A stretch of DNA of 38,536 bases. Origin: an uncultured Myxococcales bacterium (GTDB taxonomy: Bacteria; Myxococcota_A; UBA9042). This document shows positions 16,115 through 22,445 of the stretch, in pieces. The stretch's first letter is position 1. The number at the start of each line of letters is the position of its first letter. The notes below the pieces were generated by a model. It worked only from the letters and a program-made list of their open reading frames with translations, was not told the origin of the DNA and made no database searches. Where the stretch lies: assembly GCA_937910235.1 (NCBI GenBank), contig CALENB010000430.1:1-38536 (forward strand), given 5' to 3'. The translations under genes were made by a program, and so were the position numbers.

Positions 16115-17029
16115 ATGTGCCGTGACGCCATGAGCCATGCGACCCTGGTGCTGGAACCCTACGCGGCCATCCCGACGCTGACGTGGGTGGACGCCGCACG
16201 TGGCGTCTCCGATCGTCGCTTCGCGCTCCAACCCCGTGAAATGGCCTTAGACGCGGCCGCCTGGCTCGCCCACGCCGAGGTGATCTGCGCGCGTCAGAGG
16301 CGGCGGCCCAGCGCAGTCGTGGTGGTCTCGTGGGCGTGGCCTGACGTGGCGAGCGACGCGGCGGCGCTCGCGCACGACAGCGATCTGCTGGCCCGCACGT
16401 GCGCCGCTCTGGCGGTGCCAGGGCAGCTGGTCGACGAGGGCGGCGCGCGCGCCCGCGGTGAGACTCGGTTCGGCGTCGGCGTTGGACTTGGCGATCACAT
16501 GCACATCGGCTTTGGCGTGCGCGCCGCTGGTTTGCAGCTGCGGGGGCGATGGCGCGTTCACAAAGACGGGCGGCCGTGGAGCGCTGACGGACTGGTTATC
16601 GATCCACACGGGCCGGCCCACGGTGGCAGCGGCTGGCTGCGCGACTGGACATGGCCCGAGTCGCTCGTCGCCGCCGCGGCGTTGCTTGGTCATCATCGCG
16701 CAGCTGAGGACGCCAGCTTGGATGGCTCAGCCGCGCTGCAGCCTTGGCTCGACGGCTTGCAGCGCCACAGTCCCCTCGCTGACGACGTCGCGGCTGAAGC
16801 GGGCGAGGCGCTTGGCGTCGCCCTCGGCGGCTTGATGAACGTCCTGGATTTACCCGATGTCGTGCTTCATGTGGCGCCGGCGCTGCTGCGCCCGCGCGTG
16901 CAGACCCTCGCGCGTGCGGCGTTGGCTCGCCACAGTTTCGCGAGCCTGCGTGAGGGGCACCGCTGGCACAGCCCGACTTTGGGTGCTGACGCCGTCCCGC
17001 TGGGCGCGGCGTGCTCCGTGGCCCCCTAG
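16115..17029 (+). CDS. Degenerate ROK-family (sugar kinase-like) protein, probably non-catalytic
   Basis: The product is 304 residues from the ATG at 16115; 16130 is an alternative and neither has a strong ribosome binding site. The C-terminal half follows the ROK fold: EAGEALGVALGGLMNVLDLPDVVLHVAP matches the family helix and strand, and GETRFGVGVGLGDHMHIGFG matches the middle strands. Key sites are altered. The N-terminus has no DxGGT phosphate loop, the catalytic ND of the NDANAA motif is D-E (107-108), the ExGH motif is absent, and the CxCGxxGC zinc cluster region reads AHGGSGWL without Cys. A ROK origin is therefore likely but kinase activity is not. It may be a sugar-binding or scaffolding protein. 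It follows tatD by 4 bp. Confidence 0.6.
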   Translation: MCRDAMSHATLVLEPYAAIPTLTWVDAARGVSDRRFALQPREMALDAAAWLAHAEVICARQRRRPSAVVVVSWAWPDVASDAAALAHDSDLLARTCAALAVPGQLVDEGGARARGETRFGVGVGLGDHMHIGFGVRAAGLQLRGRWRVHKDGRPWSADGLVIDPHGPAHGGSGWLRDWTWPESLVAAAALLGHHRAAEDASLDGSAALQPWLDGLQRHSPLADDVAAEAGEALGVALGGLMNVLDLPDVVLHVAPALLRPRVQTLARAALARHSFASLREGHRWHSPTLGADAVPLGAACSVAP

Positions 17030-17049
17030 CGGCTTGCCCGGGCGTGCGC

Positions 17050-17063
17050 CGCCACGCGTGGCG
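17050..17063. repeat. Perfect 14-bp palindrome between convergent genes
   Basis: cgccacgcgtggcg is a perfect inverted repeat in the 74-bp gap between the ROK-like gene and the fructosamine kinase gene. A second small stem, gacag/ctgtc (17086-17099), lies beside it. With no T-tract either could be only a weak or Rho-assisted terminator. A protein-binding site is the alternative. Confidence 0.35.
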
Positions 17064-17103
17064 TTGTCGTCGTCCACGCGGACCCGACAGTCGCCTGTCC
17101 GAC

Positions 17104-18012
17104 TCAGCTCAGCGCGATCGCCGCCGTCGCCGCGGTTTGCGCCACGTACTGGCCGCCAAAGAGCTTGACGTGCACCAGCAGCGGCCACAACTGGTAGACC
17201 GCCCGGCGCCGCTGCTGGCCCGGATCTTCGGCCAACTCGCCGTGGTAGGCCCGCCAGAACGCGGCGCCGAAGCCGCCGAACAGCGCCATCATCGCTAGGT
17301 CCACCTCCGGGTCACCGACATACGGGGCAGGATCGATCAGCACGGGTTCGCCGCCCCGAAACAGCACGTTGCCGCGCCAGAGATCGCCATGGAGCGGCGT
17401 CAGCGGCCGCCCGGTGCCCAGCAAGTCGGCGCAGCGATCGGCGACGTCCTCGATCTGGCGGATCACCGCCGTTGGCAGCGCCGGCGCGGCGTAGGTCAGC
17501 ATCTCGCGCAGCCGCCGCTCGGCCCAGAACTCCGCCCAGCTGAGCGCCTCGCCGCCGTTGAGCTGCGGCAGTGGGCCGATCGCGCTGGCGCGATGCCAGC
17601 CCGGCCCCGGCTGGCCGTGGCAGTGAAGCGCGGCGAGCCCTACCCCAAGCCGCGTCAACGCTTCGTCGTTCGGCGCGGTGTCAGGGATCCACGCGAGCGC
17701 GAGAAAGCCGGGCCCATCGGGGCCATGGTCGGCGACGGCCAGCACCTCTGGCGTCCGCAAAGCGCCAAAGCCGGCCAACCACCGCAGCCCTTCGGCCTCG
17801 GCAGAAAACAGCTGCGGCAACGAGGTCTGGCTCGTCTTGAGAAAGAAGCTGCGGTCGTCGCCGAGCCACACGCGATAACAGCGATGGACGTCGCCGCCCG
17901 AGACCGGCGTGAACCGCGCCACCGAGCCGTGCATCGTGCGCTGAAGCCGCGCGATGACGCTGGCAGGCACCTGGCTGGGGTGACTGGCTGCGCTGGGCTG
18001 GCTTGGCGGCAT
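17104..18012 (-). CDS. Fructosamine kinase family protein
   Basis: The 302-residue product is of normal length for the fructosamine/ketosamine-3-kinase family. It phosphorylates sugar adducts on amines, which then decompose, and so repairs glycated proteins in the cytosol. The kinase-like fold shows FTPVSGGDVHRCYRVWLGD (nucleotide loop), FFLKTS with the conserved Lys, and the catalytic LHGDLWRGNVLF with His208-Gly209-Asp210. The metal-binding segment LIDPAPYVGDPEVDLAMMALFGGF is nearly diagnostic. The ATG at 18012 has GGAG nine bases upstream. About 26 N-terminal residues precede the usual family start. It is transcribed alone and ends facing the ROK-like gene. No distinctive regulator is adjacent. 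Confidence 0.9.
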   Translation of the reverse strand: MPPSQPSAASHPSQVPASVIARLQRTMHGSVARFTPVSGGDVHRCYRVWLGDDRSFFLKTSQTSLPQLFSAEAEGLRWLAGFGALRTPEVLAVADHGPDGPGFLALAWIPDTAPNDEALTRLGVGLAALHCHGQPGPGWHRASAIGPLPQLNGGEALSWAEFWAERRLREMLTYAAPALPTAVIRQIEDVADRCADLLGTGRPLTPLHGDLWRGNVLFRGGEPVLIDPAPYVGDPEVDLAMMALFGGFGAAFWRAYHGELAEDPGQQRRRAVYQLWPLLVHVKLFGGQYVAQTAATAAIALS

Positions 18013-18103
18013 GGATCGGGCTCCAACTTCCTAGGTGTGGACCGCAACAATGCCCGAAAAGCGCGCGCGTCTGTGGCGGAAAAATTCGGCGCATGCGTGC
18101 GAC

Positions 18104-18151
18104 AAAAATGAGCGCGGCGCGCATCCCCGCTTGGAGGGATGCACGCCGCGC
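18104..18151 (-). terminator. Intrinsic terminator of the Cys-rich lipoprotein gene
   Basis: Arms 18112-18127 and 18136-18151 pair over 16 bp with a single mismatch and an 8-nt loop. On the minus strand the stem is followed by CAT and a run of five T (18104-18108). It lies 32 bp after the lipoprotein stop. It is the only textbook Rho-independent terminator I found in the window. Confidence 0.8.
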
Positions 18152-18182
18152 CAGAATCAGCTCAGCCGGTGCTGGTGAGAAC

Positions 18183-18974
18183 CTACTGCTTGATGCAGTT
18201 GGTCTGCACGCAAGACGCAGCGGCCTGATACTCCTGCGTACCAGCCTGCGTGCTGTTGGCCACGCAGGTCTGCTGGCAGCCCTGGTTACCATTGCAGCCG
18301 CCGAGGCACGTCAGCAGGCCGGTGCAGTCCTTGCTGGCGTTGCAGGTGTTGATCTCGTCGATGCACTTGATGGTGGCGCAGGTGTTGACGCAGGTGTTGT
18401 AGGACGGCGTGTTCGGCACGCAGTCCGACGTCTCACCGGGGATGCTCTTGATGCACTTGCCCTGCACACAGAGTTGCATCGTGCTGAGCTTGTCGTACGA
18501 CGCTTTGCCCGCGCCGGCGATGCAGAAGTCGTTGCAGGTGGTGGGCATGCTGCCGTCGGGCATGGTCACCGCCGTTGAAGGCTTCGGCGCTGGGACGCCC
18601 TGTGTGCAACCGTTGAGGCAGGTGATGAGGCCCGAGCAACCCTTGTCGCTGTTGCAGCCCGTCAACTCAGCCGCGCACACCTTGGTGCCACAGGTCTGCA
18701 GGCAGGCCTGATCGGTCGGTGCGCACTTGTCGTCGGGCTGCGTGGTGTCAGCCTGTGCCGAGCCGGTGTCCGTGGTGGCGGTGCCGGTGTCGGTCGCGCC
18801 GGTCGTGTCCGCAGCGCTGCCGGTGTCGGTGGCGGCGCCCGTGTCTGTGCCCGCGCCCGTGTCGGCGATTGCGCCCGCGTCCGTGACCGTGGCGGCCGCC
18901 TTGGTCTCGGTGCCGCAGCCCGTGAAGGTCATCGTCATTGCAAGGGCCAGGGCCCCGATCCACATCCGCGTCAT
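18183..18974 (-). CDS. Cys-rich lipoprotein built from two 12-Cys units
   Basis: The product is 263 residues with a short signal and lipobox FTGC (Cys20, then G), so an outer-membrane lipoprotein is expected. Residues 21-82 are an acidic, Thr/Gly/Ala-rich tether with repeated DTG. The rest is a tandem duplication. Unit 1 has Cys at 84, 91, 95, 100, 107, 113, 119, 123, 147, 151, 169 and 174. Unit 2 has Cys at 185, 195, 199, 204, 211, 217, 223, 227, 233, 237, 255 and 260. Both share C-x3-C-x4-C-x6-C-x5-C-x5-C-x3-C and end C-x3-C-x17-C-x4-C-IK. All 24 Cys are likely disulfide-bonded. I recognise no named family. The ATG follows GAGGAGAG. The gene is monocistronic, with its own terminator. Confidence 0.88.
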   Translation of the reverse strand: MTRMWIGALALAMTMTFTGCGTETKAAATVTDAGAIADTGAGTDTGAATDTGSAADTTGATDTGTATTDTGSAQADTTQPDDKCAPTDQACLQTCGTKVCAAELTGCNSDKGCSGLITCLNGCTQGVPAPKPSTAVTMPDGSMPTTCNDFCIAGAGKASYDKLSTMQLCVQGKCIKSIPGETSDCVPNTPSYNTCVNTCATIKCIDEINTCNASKDCTGLLTCLGGCNGNQGCQQTCVANSTQAGTQEYQAAASCVQTNCIKQ

Positions 18975-18989
18975 GTCACTCTCCTCAAC

Positions 18990-19021
18990 GCCCGATTGTA
19001 CGGGCTGCGCCGCTGCGGCGC
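18990..19021 (-). promoter_or_regulatory. Tandem small hairpins in the leader of the Cys-rich lipoprotein gene
   Basis: On the minus strand GCGCCG-CAG-CGGCGC (19021-19007) is followed by GCCCG-TACAAT-CGGGC (19005-18990). The ribosome binding site and the ATG at 18974 come next. The two stems sit directly before the Shine-Dalgarno and could stabilise the mRNA or tune initiation. TACAAT in the second loop also resembles a -10 box, but no -35 lies at the right distance. Confidence 0.3.
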
Positions 19022-19211
19022 GCTTGTCTGTCGAACCCGTCTTCGGCCGAGGTGCCTTGGACCGAGACAGTCGTCGCGGCCCTGCCTACGTCTGCGAAAG
19101 CCGGATCCTCCGCAGAAGGCGGCCCACCTTACACAAGTTCTCCGGCCATGCACAAGGCCGCAAAGGCACGATCGGCCGGCACGCCAATCACAGGTCCGGC
19201 CGCCGGTCCGC
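19022..19211. other. Intergenic stretch without recognisable gene
   Basis: This gap lies between the leader hairpins of the Cys-rich lipoprotein gene and the stop of the CinA-like gene. It should contain the lipoprotein promoter. No coding frame with a ribosome binding site, no RNA gene and no convincing promoter hexamers were seen. Confidence 0.4.
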
Positions 19212-19973
19212 TTATTCTGCGGCCGCGGGGCCACCCCGCCAGGTCACATCGAGGAGGCGTTGCTCGCCGATACGGCCCGTCGCTTCCGCCACGGCGGCCT
19301 CGGCGGCGGCCCGTGTATCGCAGACAAAAGTCAGCTTGAGCCGGTGATCGGTGGCGTCGAAGATCGGGTAGCTCCCGATCTGAACACGCGGGTGGTCCGC
19401 CACAACCGCGTCGATCTGGGGCACGACCACCCACTCATCGACATCGTAGCGCGCCGTCGCGACCCACGCCGGCGCGCGCGCGTAGCGGCTGGCGATCCGG
19501 TCGATTCGGTCGCGGACCATGGCCGGAACGCCCGGCAGCACCCACACGTTGGCCATGCGCAGCAGGAAGCCGCGCTCCCCGTCTTCCGGCCCCACGATCT
19601 GCGTGGCGGCGGGCAGCATCGCCATGCGTTGCTGCTCCGGCGAGAGCGCGCGGCCGTTGCGGCGCTCCATCCACGCCAGCACGTCGGCGCGCAGCACCAA
19701 CGCTTGGTCGAACGCCGCGCCCACCGCCTCCCACGTCAGGTCGTCGTGGGTTGGACCGACGCCACCGGTGGTGACGACCACGTCGAAGCGCGCCGCGAAA
19801 TCGCGGACCACAGCGGCGATGCGCCCGACGTCGTCCAGCAACACCGCCACTTCGCCGACGCTCACCCCATGGGCTGCAAACGCCGTCAACAACGTCGCCA
19901 AGTTCGCCTCTGCGATCCGCGCGGCGAGTACTTCGTCACCGATGATGATAATGCCAGCGGTCTGTCTTGCCAC
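19212..19973 (-). CDS. CinA-type molybdopterin-binding (MoaB/MogA fold) domain protein
   Basis: The product is 253 residues from the GTG at 19973, preceded by GGCGAGGTAGG. An in-frame ATG at 20015 adds 14 residues and has a weaker site. The N-terminus TAGIIIIGDEVLAARIAEAN matches the CinA opening, and DVVVTTGGVGPTHDDLT is the family's signature loop. WVLPGVPAMV follows as in CinA and the human FLAD1 N-domain. Only this domain is present. The C-terminal PncC nicotinamide-nucleotide amidase domain of full CinA (about 410 residues) is missing, so it is a single-domain COG1058-type protein. Such proteins may act as ADP-ribose or FAD-related pyrophosphatases; the function here is uncertain. It is last in the SRPBCC-zinc ribbon-CinA run. 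Confidence 0.85.
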   Translation of the reverse strand: MARQTAGIIIIGDEVLAARIAEANLATLLTAFAAHGVSVGEVAVLLDDVGRIAAVVRDFAARFDVVVTTGGVGPTHDDLTWEAVGAAFDQALVLRADVLAWMERRNGRALSPEQQRMAMLPAATQIVGPEDGERGFLLRMANVWVLPGVPAMVRDRIDRIASRYARAPAWVATARYDVDEWVVVPQIDAVVADHPRVQIGSYPIFDATDHRLKLTFVCDTRAAAEAAVAEATGRIGEQRLLDVTWRGGPAAAE

Positions 19974-20048
19974 GTCGAACCTACCTCGCCTCTCATCCGG
20001 CACGATGCGATGCATCTCGGGCCTGGTGCGCCACCTCGCCCCGAGGCG

Positions 20049-20582
20049 TCAGTCGATCTCTAGACCCCAATCGCCGCCGCCGCCGCCGAACGCGCCGGGC
20101 TGCGACTTGCCTTTGCCGCCGCCACCGGCCCCGCCCACGCCCGCCTGCCGGCCATCGGCGCCGATCTCGGCGACTTTTCGGTCATCGATCAGCAGCTCGC
20201 GCGCCTGCACATAGCGACCGGTGCGCTGTACGTCGGCCGCGCTTGGCGCGAAGACCGCGAGCCAGGAGCCATCCGTGCGGCGTGCGCCAACCGGTATGCG
20301 GCCGAGCTTCCGCATCCACTCCCACTCCTGTTTCATCGCCCAGGAGCGCGCTTCTTCATACTCCGCCCAGCTTTTGCCGTTGCGGTAGCCGCAGTGCGGG
20401 CAGTAGTCGATCGGGTCCTTGTCCAAGACGTAGAAGCTGCTCATGCAGTCGTAGCAGAGCGCGTCGGTGGCCTTGACCTCTTTGTCGTTCTTGTCGACCC
20501 AGCGTCCGGCGCCCTCGTAGTGGAGCTCAACGGTCTCTTGTGAGCCGATCGCCAGCGTCTCGATGCCTCTTAGGAATGCCAT
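20049..20582 (-). CDS. Zinc-ribbon protein with Gly-rich tail
   Basis: The product is 177 residues; the ATG at 20582 has AGGAG seven bases upstream. CYDC (43-46) and CPHC (61-64) form a four-Cys zinc ribbon with a 14-residue loop. A helical, Trp- and Glu-rich segment follows (73-93), then a short domain to about residue 145. The C-terminus (146-177) is a Gly-rich, flexible tail ending in GGGGGDWGLEID. No signal peptide is seen, so it is probably cytoplasmic. I do not recognise a named family. A metal-binding or protein-interaction role is a guess from the ribbon. It lies 57 bp after the SRPBCC gene and 75 bp before the CinA-like gene, probably one transcript. Confidence 0.8.
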   Translation of the reverse strand: MAFLRGIETLAIGSQETVELHYEGAGRWVDKNDKEVKATDALCYDCMSSFYVLDKDPIDYCPHCGYRNGKSWAEYEEARSWAMKQEWEWMRKLGRIPVGARRTDGSWLAVFAPSAADVQRTGRYVQARELLIDDRKVAEIGADGRQAGVGGAGGGGKGKSQPGAFGGGGGDWGLEID

Positions 20583-20639
20583 GGTCGCTCCTTCTCGTCT
20601 GTGCCGTCGCCGTCGCCAGCTGCGTCGCCGTTGCCGTCG

Positions 20640-21098
20640 CTAAAACATCGCCTCGGCCTTGCGGGCCATAAACTCGGCCTGGGCTTTCACTTGCCGCAGC
20701 ATCGTCGGCACCGTGAAGTCGACAAGCCGCCGAATCACGGCTTCAGGCACGGCGGCCACGAACTCAAACCGCACCCGATAGACCACCCCGCAAGTGCGAC
20801 CGTCCAGGCGGGGCTCGACCACCCAGCTGCCCTCGTGCACCGCGAGATACTCAGCGCCGTCGGTGAGCCGCCATTGGATGAAGCTCGTCGGATCGCCATC
20901 CATCTCGAATGATAGATGCACCGCGCGCACGATCCGCACGTGCTGATGGACTCGCTGTAGCTGCGCGGTCGCGCCGGCCGTGACGTGCGCGTCGATCACA
21001 TCGGTCAAGAAAGCCGGGTAACGCGCCACATCCCACAGGGTGTTGTAGACGATCCCTGGGCTGGCATGGATTTCGATTTCAGCTCGCGTCTCAGCCAC
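20640..21098 (-). CDS. SRPBCC-superfamily protein (polyketide cyclase/COQ10-like)
   Basis: The product is 152 residues from the GTG at 21098. GGGAGGAGG six bases upstream favours it over in-frame starts up to 21197, which add a non-homologous leader. The opening ETRAEIEIHASPGIVYNTLWDVARYPAFLTDV is the standard START/cyclase beginning, with helix-grip strand and helix. VVYRVRFEFVAAVPEAVIRRLVDFTVPTMLRQVKAQAE is the long C-terminal helix that closes the hydrophobic cavity. COQ10-like members bind quinones or other lipids. The ligand cannot be predicted here. It is first of a three-gene minus-strand set and diverges from the beta-barrel-like gene. Confidence 0.82.
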   Translation of the reverse strand: MAETRAEIEIHASPGIVYNTLWDVARYPAFLTDVIDAHVTAGATAQLQRVHQHVRIVRAVHLSFEMDGDPTSFIQWRLTDGAEYLAVHEGSWVVEPRLDGRTCGVVYRVRFEFVAAVPEAVIRRLVDFTVPTMLRQVKAQAEFMARKAEAMF

Positions 21099-21326
21099 AG
21101 GTGCCTCCTCCCGCAAGGGTGCGCTCGCCTCCTTCGCCCCGCAAGTGCGGCGGAGCTGTGCGGCATCGGTGTGCAGCGCGCGGATGCACGGCTGCAATCT
21201 CGCCGCGGGTTCCCACCCTCGACGGGATGCCCTACCTTCCGCTGGTCGCGCCGCCCGAGATGTCTAGGTGTCTCGATCAACTAGTCGAAACTACAAAGAT
21301 TCGCGCGTCGGCGCGGGGAGGGAGCC
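21099..21326. promoter_or_regulatory. Divergent intergenic region upstream of the beta-barrel/metalloprotease group
   Basis: This region should hold promoters for the SRPBCC gene (minus) and the exported-protein gene (plus). The segment 21268-21300 is among the AT-richest in the area. It contains TACAAA (21292-21297), a possible plus-strand -10 box, but the -35 position (TGTCTC) is poor. The ribosome binding site GGGAGGGAG (21317-21325) precedes the TTG at 21327. Confidence 0.35.
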
Positions 21327-22382
21327 TTGGGCCGTCGTTCACCCAGACACACCTCGCGCTTGCTGTCGGTCGCGCTCTGCCTGACCTGTTTGGCTGGTGT
21401 GGCGATCGTACCGCGCACCGCCAGCGCGCAGGTCGCGGGGACCGGCCCCGCCGGCGTGGCCAGCAGCACCGGCACCATCTTCGCCGGCTCCATGGTCAGC
21501 TACCGCAACGTCGTGAGCGCCGTCAGCCTCGACAAAAACATCGAGCCGACCTGGAACCCCTACTACGCCATGACCCTGATGCTGGCCCCGCGGGTGCAGC
21601 TCGGCAGCCGATTGAGCCTCAGCGGCATGATCACCGCGTCGCGGGAGCTGACCAGCAGCGATTGGACGTCGGAGGACGGCGAGGCGACCTTGTCCGATAC
21701 GTTTCTCACCGGCAGCTACCGCATCGGCAGCGTCGCCGGATTTGGCGTCTCCGCCAGCGCCCAGGTGCGCCTGCCAACCAGCAAAGCCAGCCTCGCGCGC
21801 ACCATGCGTGTTAGCGGGCTCATCGGTCTTGTCGGCAGCTACAGCAAGGCGTTCACGATCGGCGGCTGGGCGCAGCGAGTCAGCCTGGCGCTCATCGGTC
21901 GGTACGGTTGGTACGCGCACAAATACACCACCGCGAGCCTCGACACGCCTTGGTTGGACGGTTGCGCGGATCTCGTCGGCGGCTGCAGTCGCTTCGCGCA
22001 CAGCGGCGCGCGCAACCCGGAGACACGGACCCAGGGCATCGCAGCGCTGACGTGGTCGCCGTTGTCACGGCTCAACCTCTCGGCCCAGTTCGGCGTGTTC
22101 TACGACACACTCTACGACCTCGGCACAGCGACGAGCGCGAGCGGCGTCGCCGTCGCGGCGGACGCCACGGACCCCGACGCGCGGGCCATCGTGTTTTACG
22201 TACTGAGCGCGAACGTCCGAATCAACAAGTCGCTCTCCATCGCGTTTGGCACCGAGACCGCGCACCTGCAGCTCGCGCCCGATTCGACGCCACGGCGCCC
22301 ATTTTTCAACCGCAACACGACATTTTTCATCGCGATTCGCCTCTTCCCCGACGCCATCGTGAGCACCCTGCGCGGCACCTGA
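21327..22382 (+). CDS. Exported protein, probable outer-membrane beta-barrel
   Basis: The product is 351 residues and starts at a TTG placed right after GGGAGGGAG. It has a Sec signal peptide with hydrophobic core LLSVALCLTCLAGVAIV and likely cleavage after TASA (about residue 34). The mature part shows many short amphipathic strand-like segments, such as RLSLSGMITASREL, FGVSASAQVRLP, RVSLALIGRYGWYA, LNLSAQFGVFYDTL and ANVRINKSLSIAFGTE. They end in TTFFIAIRLFPDAI, a pattern seen in barrels of 10 to 14 strands. No specific family is recognised, and the terminal residue is not the classical Phe. It precedes the metalloprotease gene by 63 bp, so transport or surface roles linked to that enzyme are possible but unproven. 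Confidence 0.75.
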   Translation: MGRRSPRHTSRLLSVALCLTCLAGVAIVPRTASAQVAGTGPAGVASSTGTIFAGSMVSYRNVVSAVSLDKNIEPTWNPYYAMTLMLAPRVQLGSRLSLSGMITASRELTSSDWTSEDGEATLSDTFLTGSYRIGSVAGFGVSASAQVRLPTSKASLARTMRVSGLIGLVGSYSKAFTIGGWAQRVSLALIGRYGWYAHKYTTASLDTPWLDGCADLVGGCSRFAHSGARNPETRTQGIAALTWSPLSRLNLSAQFGVFYDTLYDLGTATSASGVAVAADATDPDARAIVFYVLSANVRINKSLSIAFGTETAHLQLAPDSTPRRPFFNRNTTFFIAIRLFPDAIVSTLRGT

Positions 22383-22384
22383 GC

Positions 22385-22407
22385 GGGCTCCTGCCTGCTC
22401 GGAGCCC
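22385..22407 (+). promoter_or_regulatory. Intergenic hairpin after the beta-barrel gene
   Basis: GGGCTCC (22385-22391) pairs perfectly with GGAGCCC (22401-22407) around a 9-nt loop, just after the stop codon. There is no T-tract, so it may attenuate, mark RNA processing or stabilise the upstream message rather than stop transcription fully. Confidence 0.35.
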
Positions 22408-22445
22408 ACCGGGAACCTCGTTCTCTCTCTGCTTTGGAGCCTCCC

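Noticed and set aside
17050-17099. Bidirectional intrinsic terminator
   Set aside because: The stems are short and neither is followed by a T-run on either strand. It was kept only as a palindrome.
18994-18999. TACAAT-type -10 promoter for the Cys-rich lipoprotein gene
   Set aside because: It sits in a hairpin loop directly beside the ribosome binding site, and no -35 hexamer is found 16-18 bp upstream.
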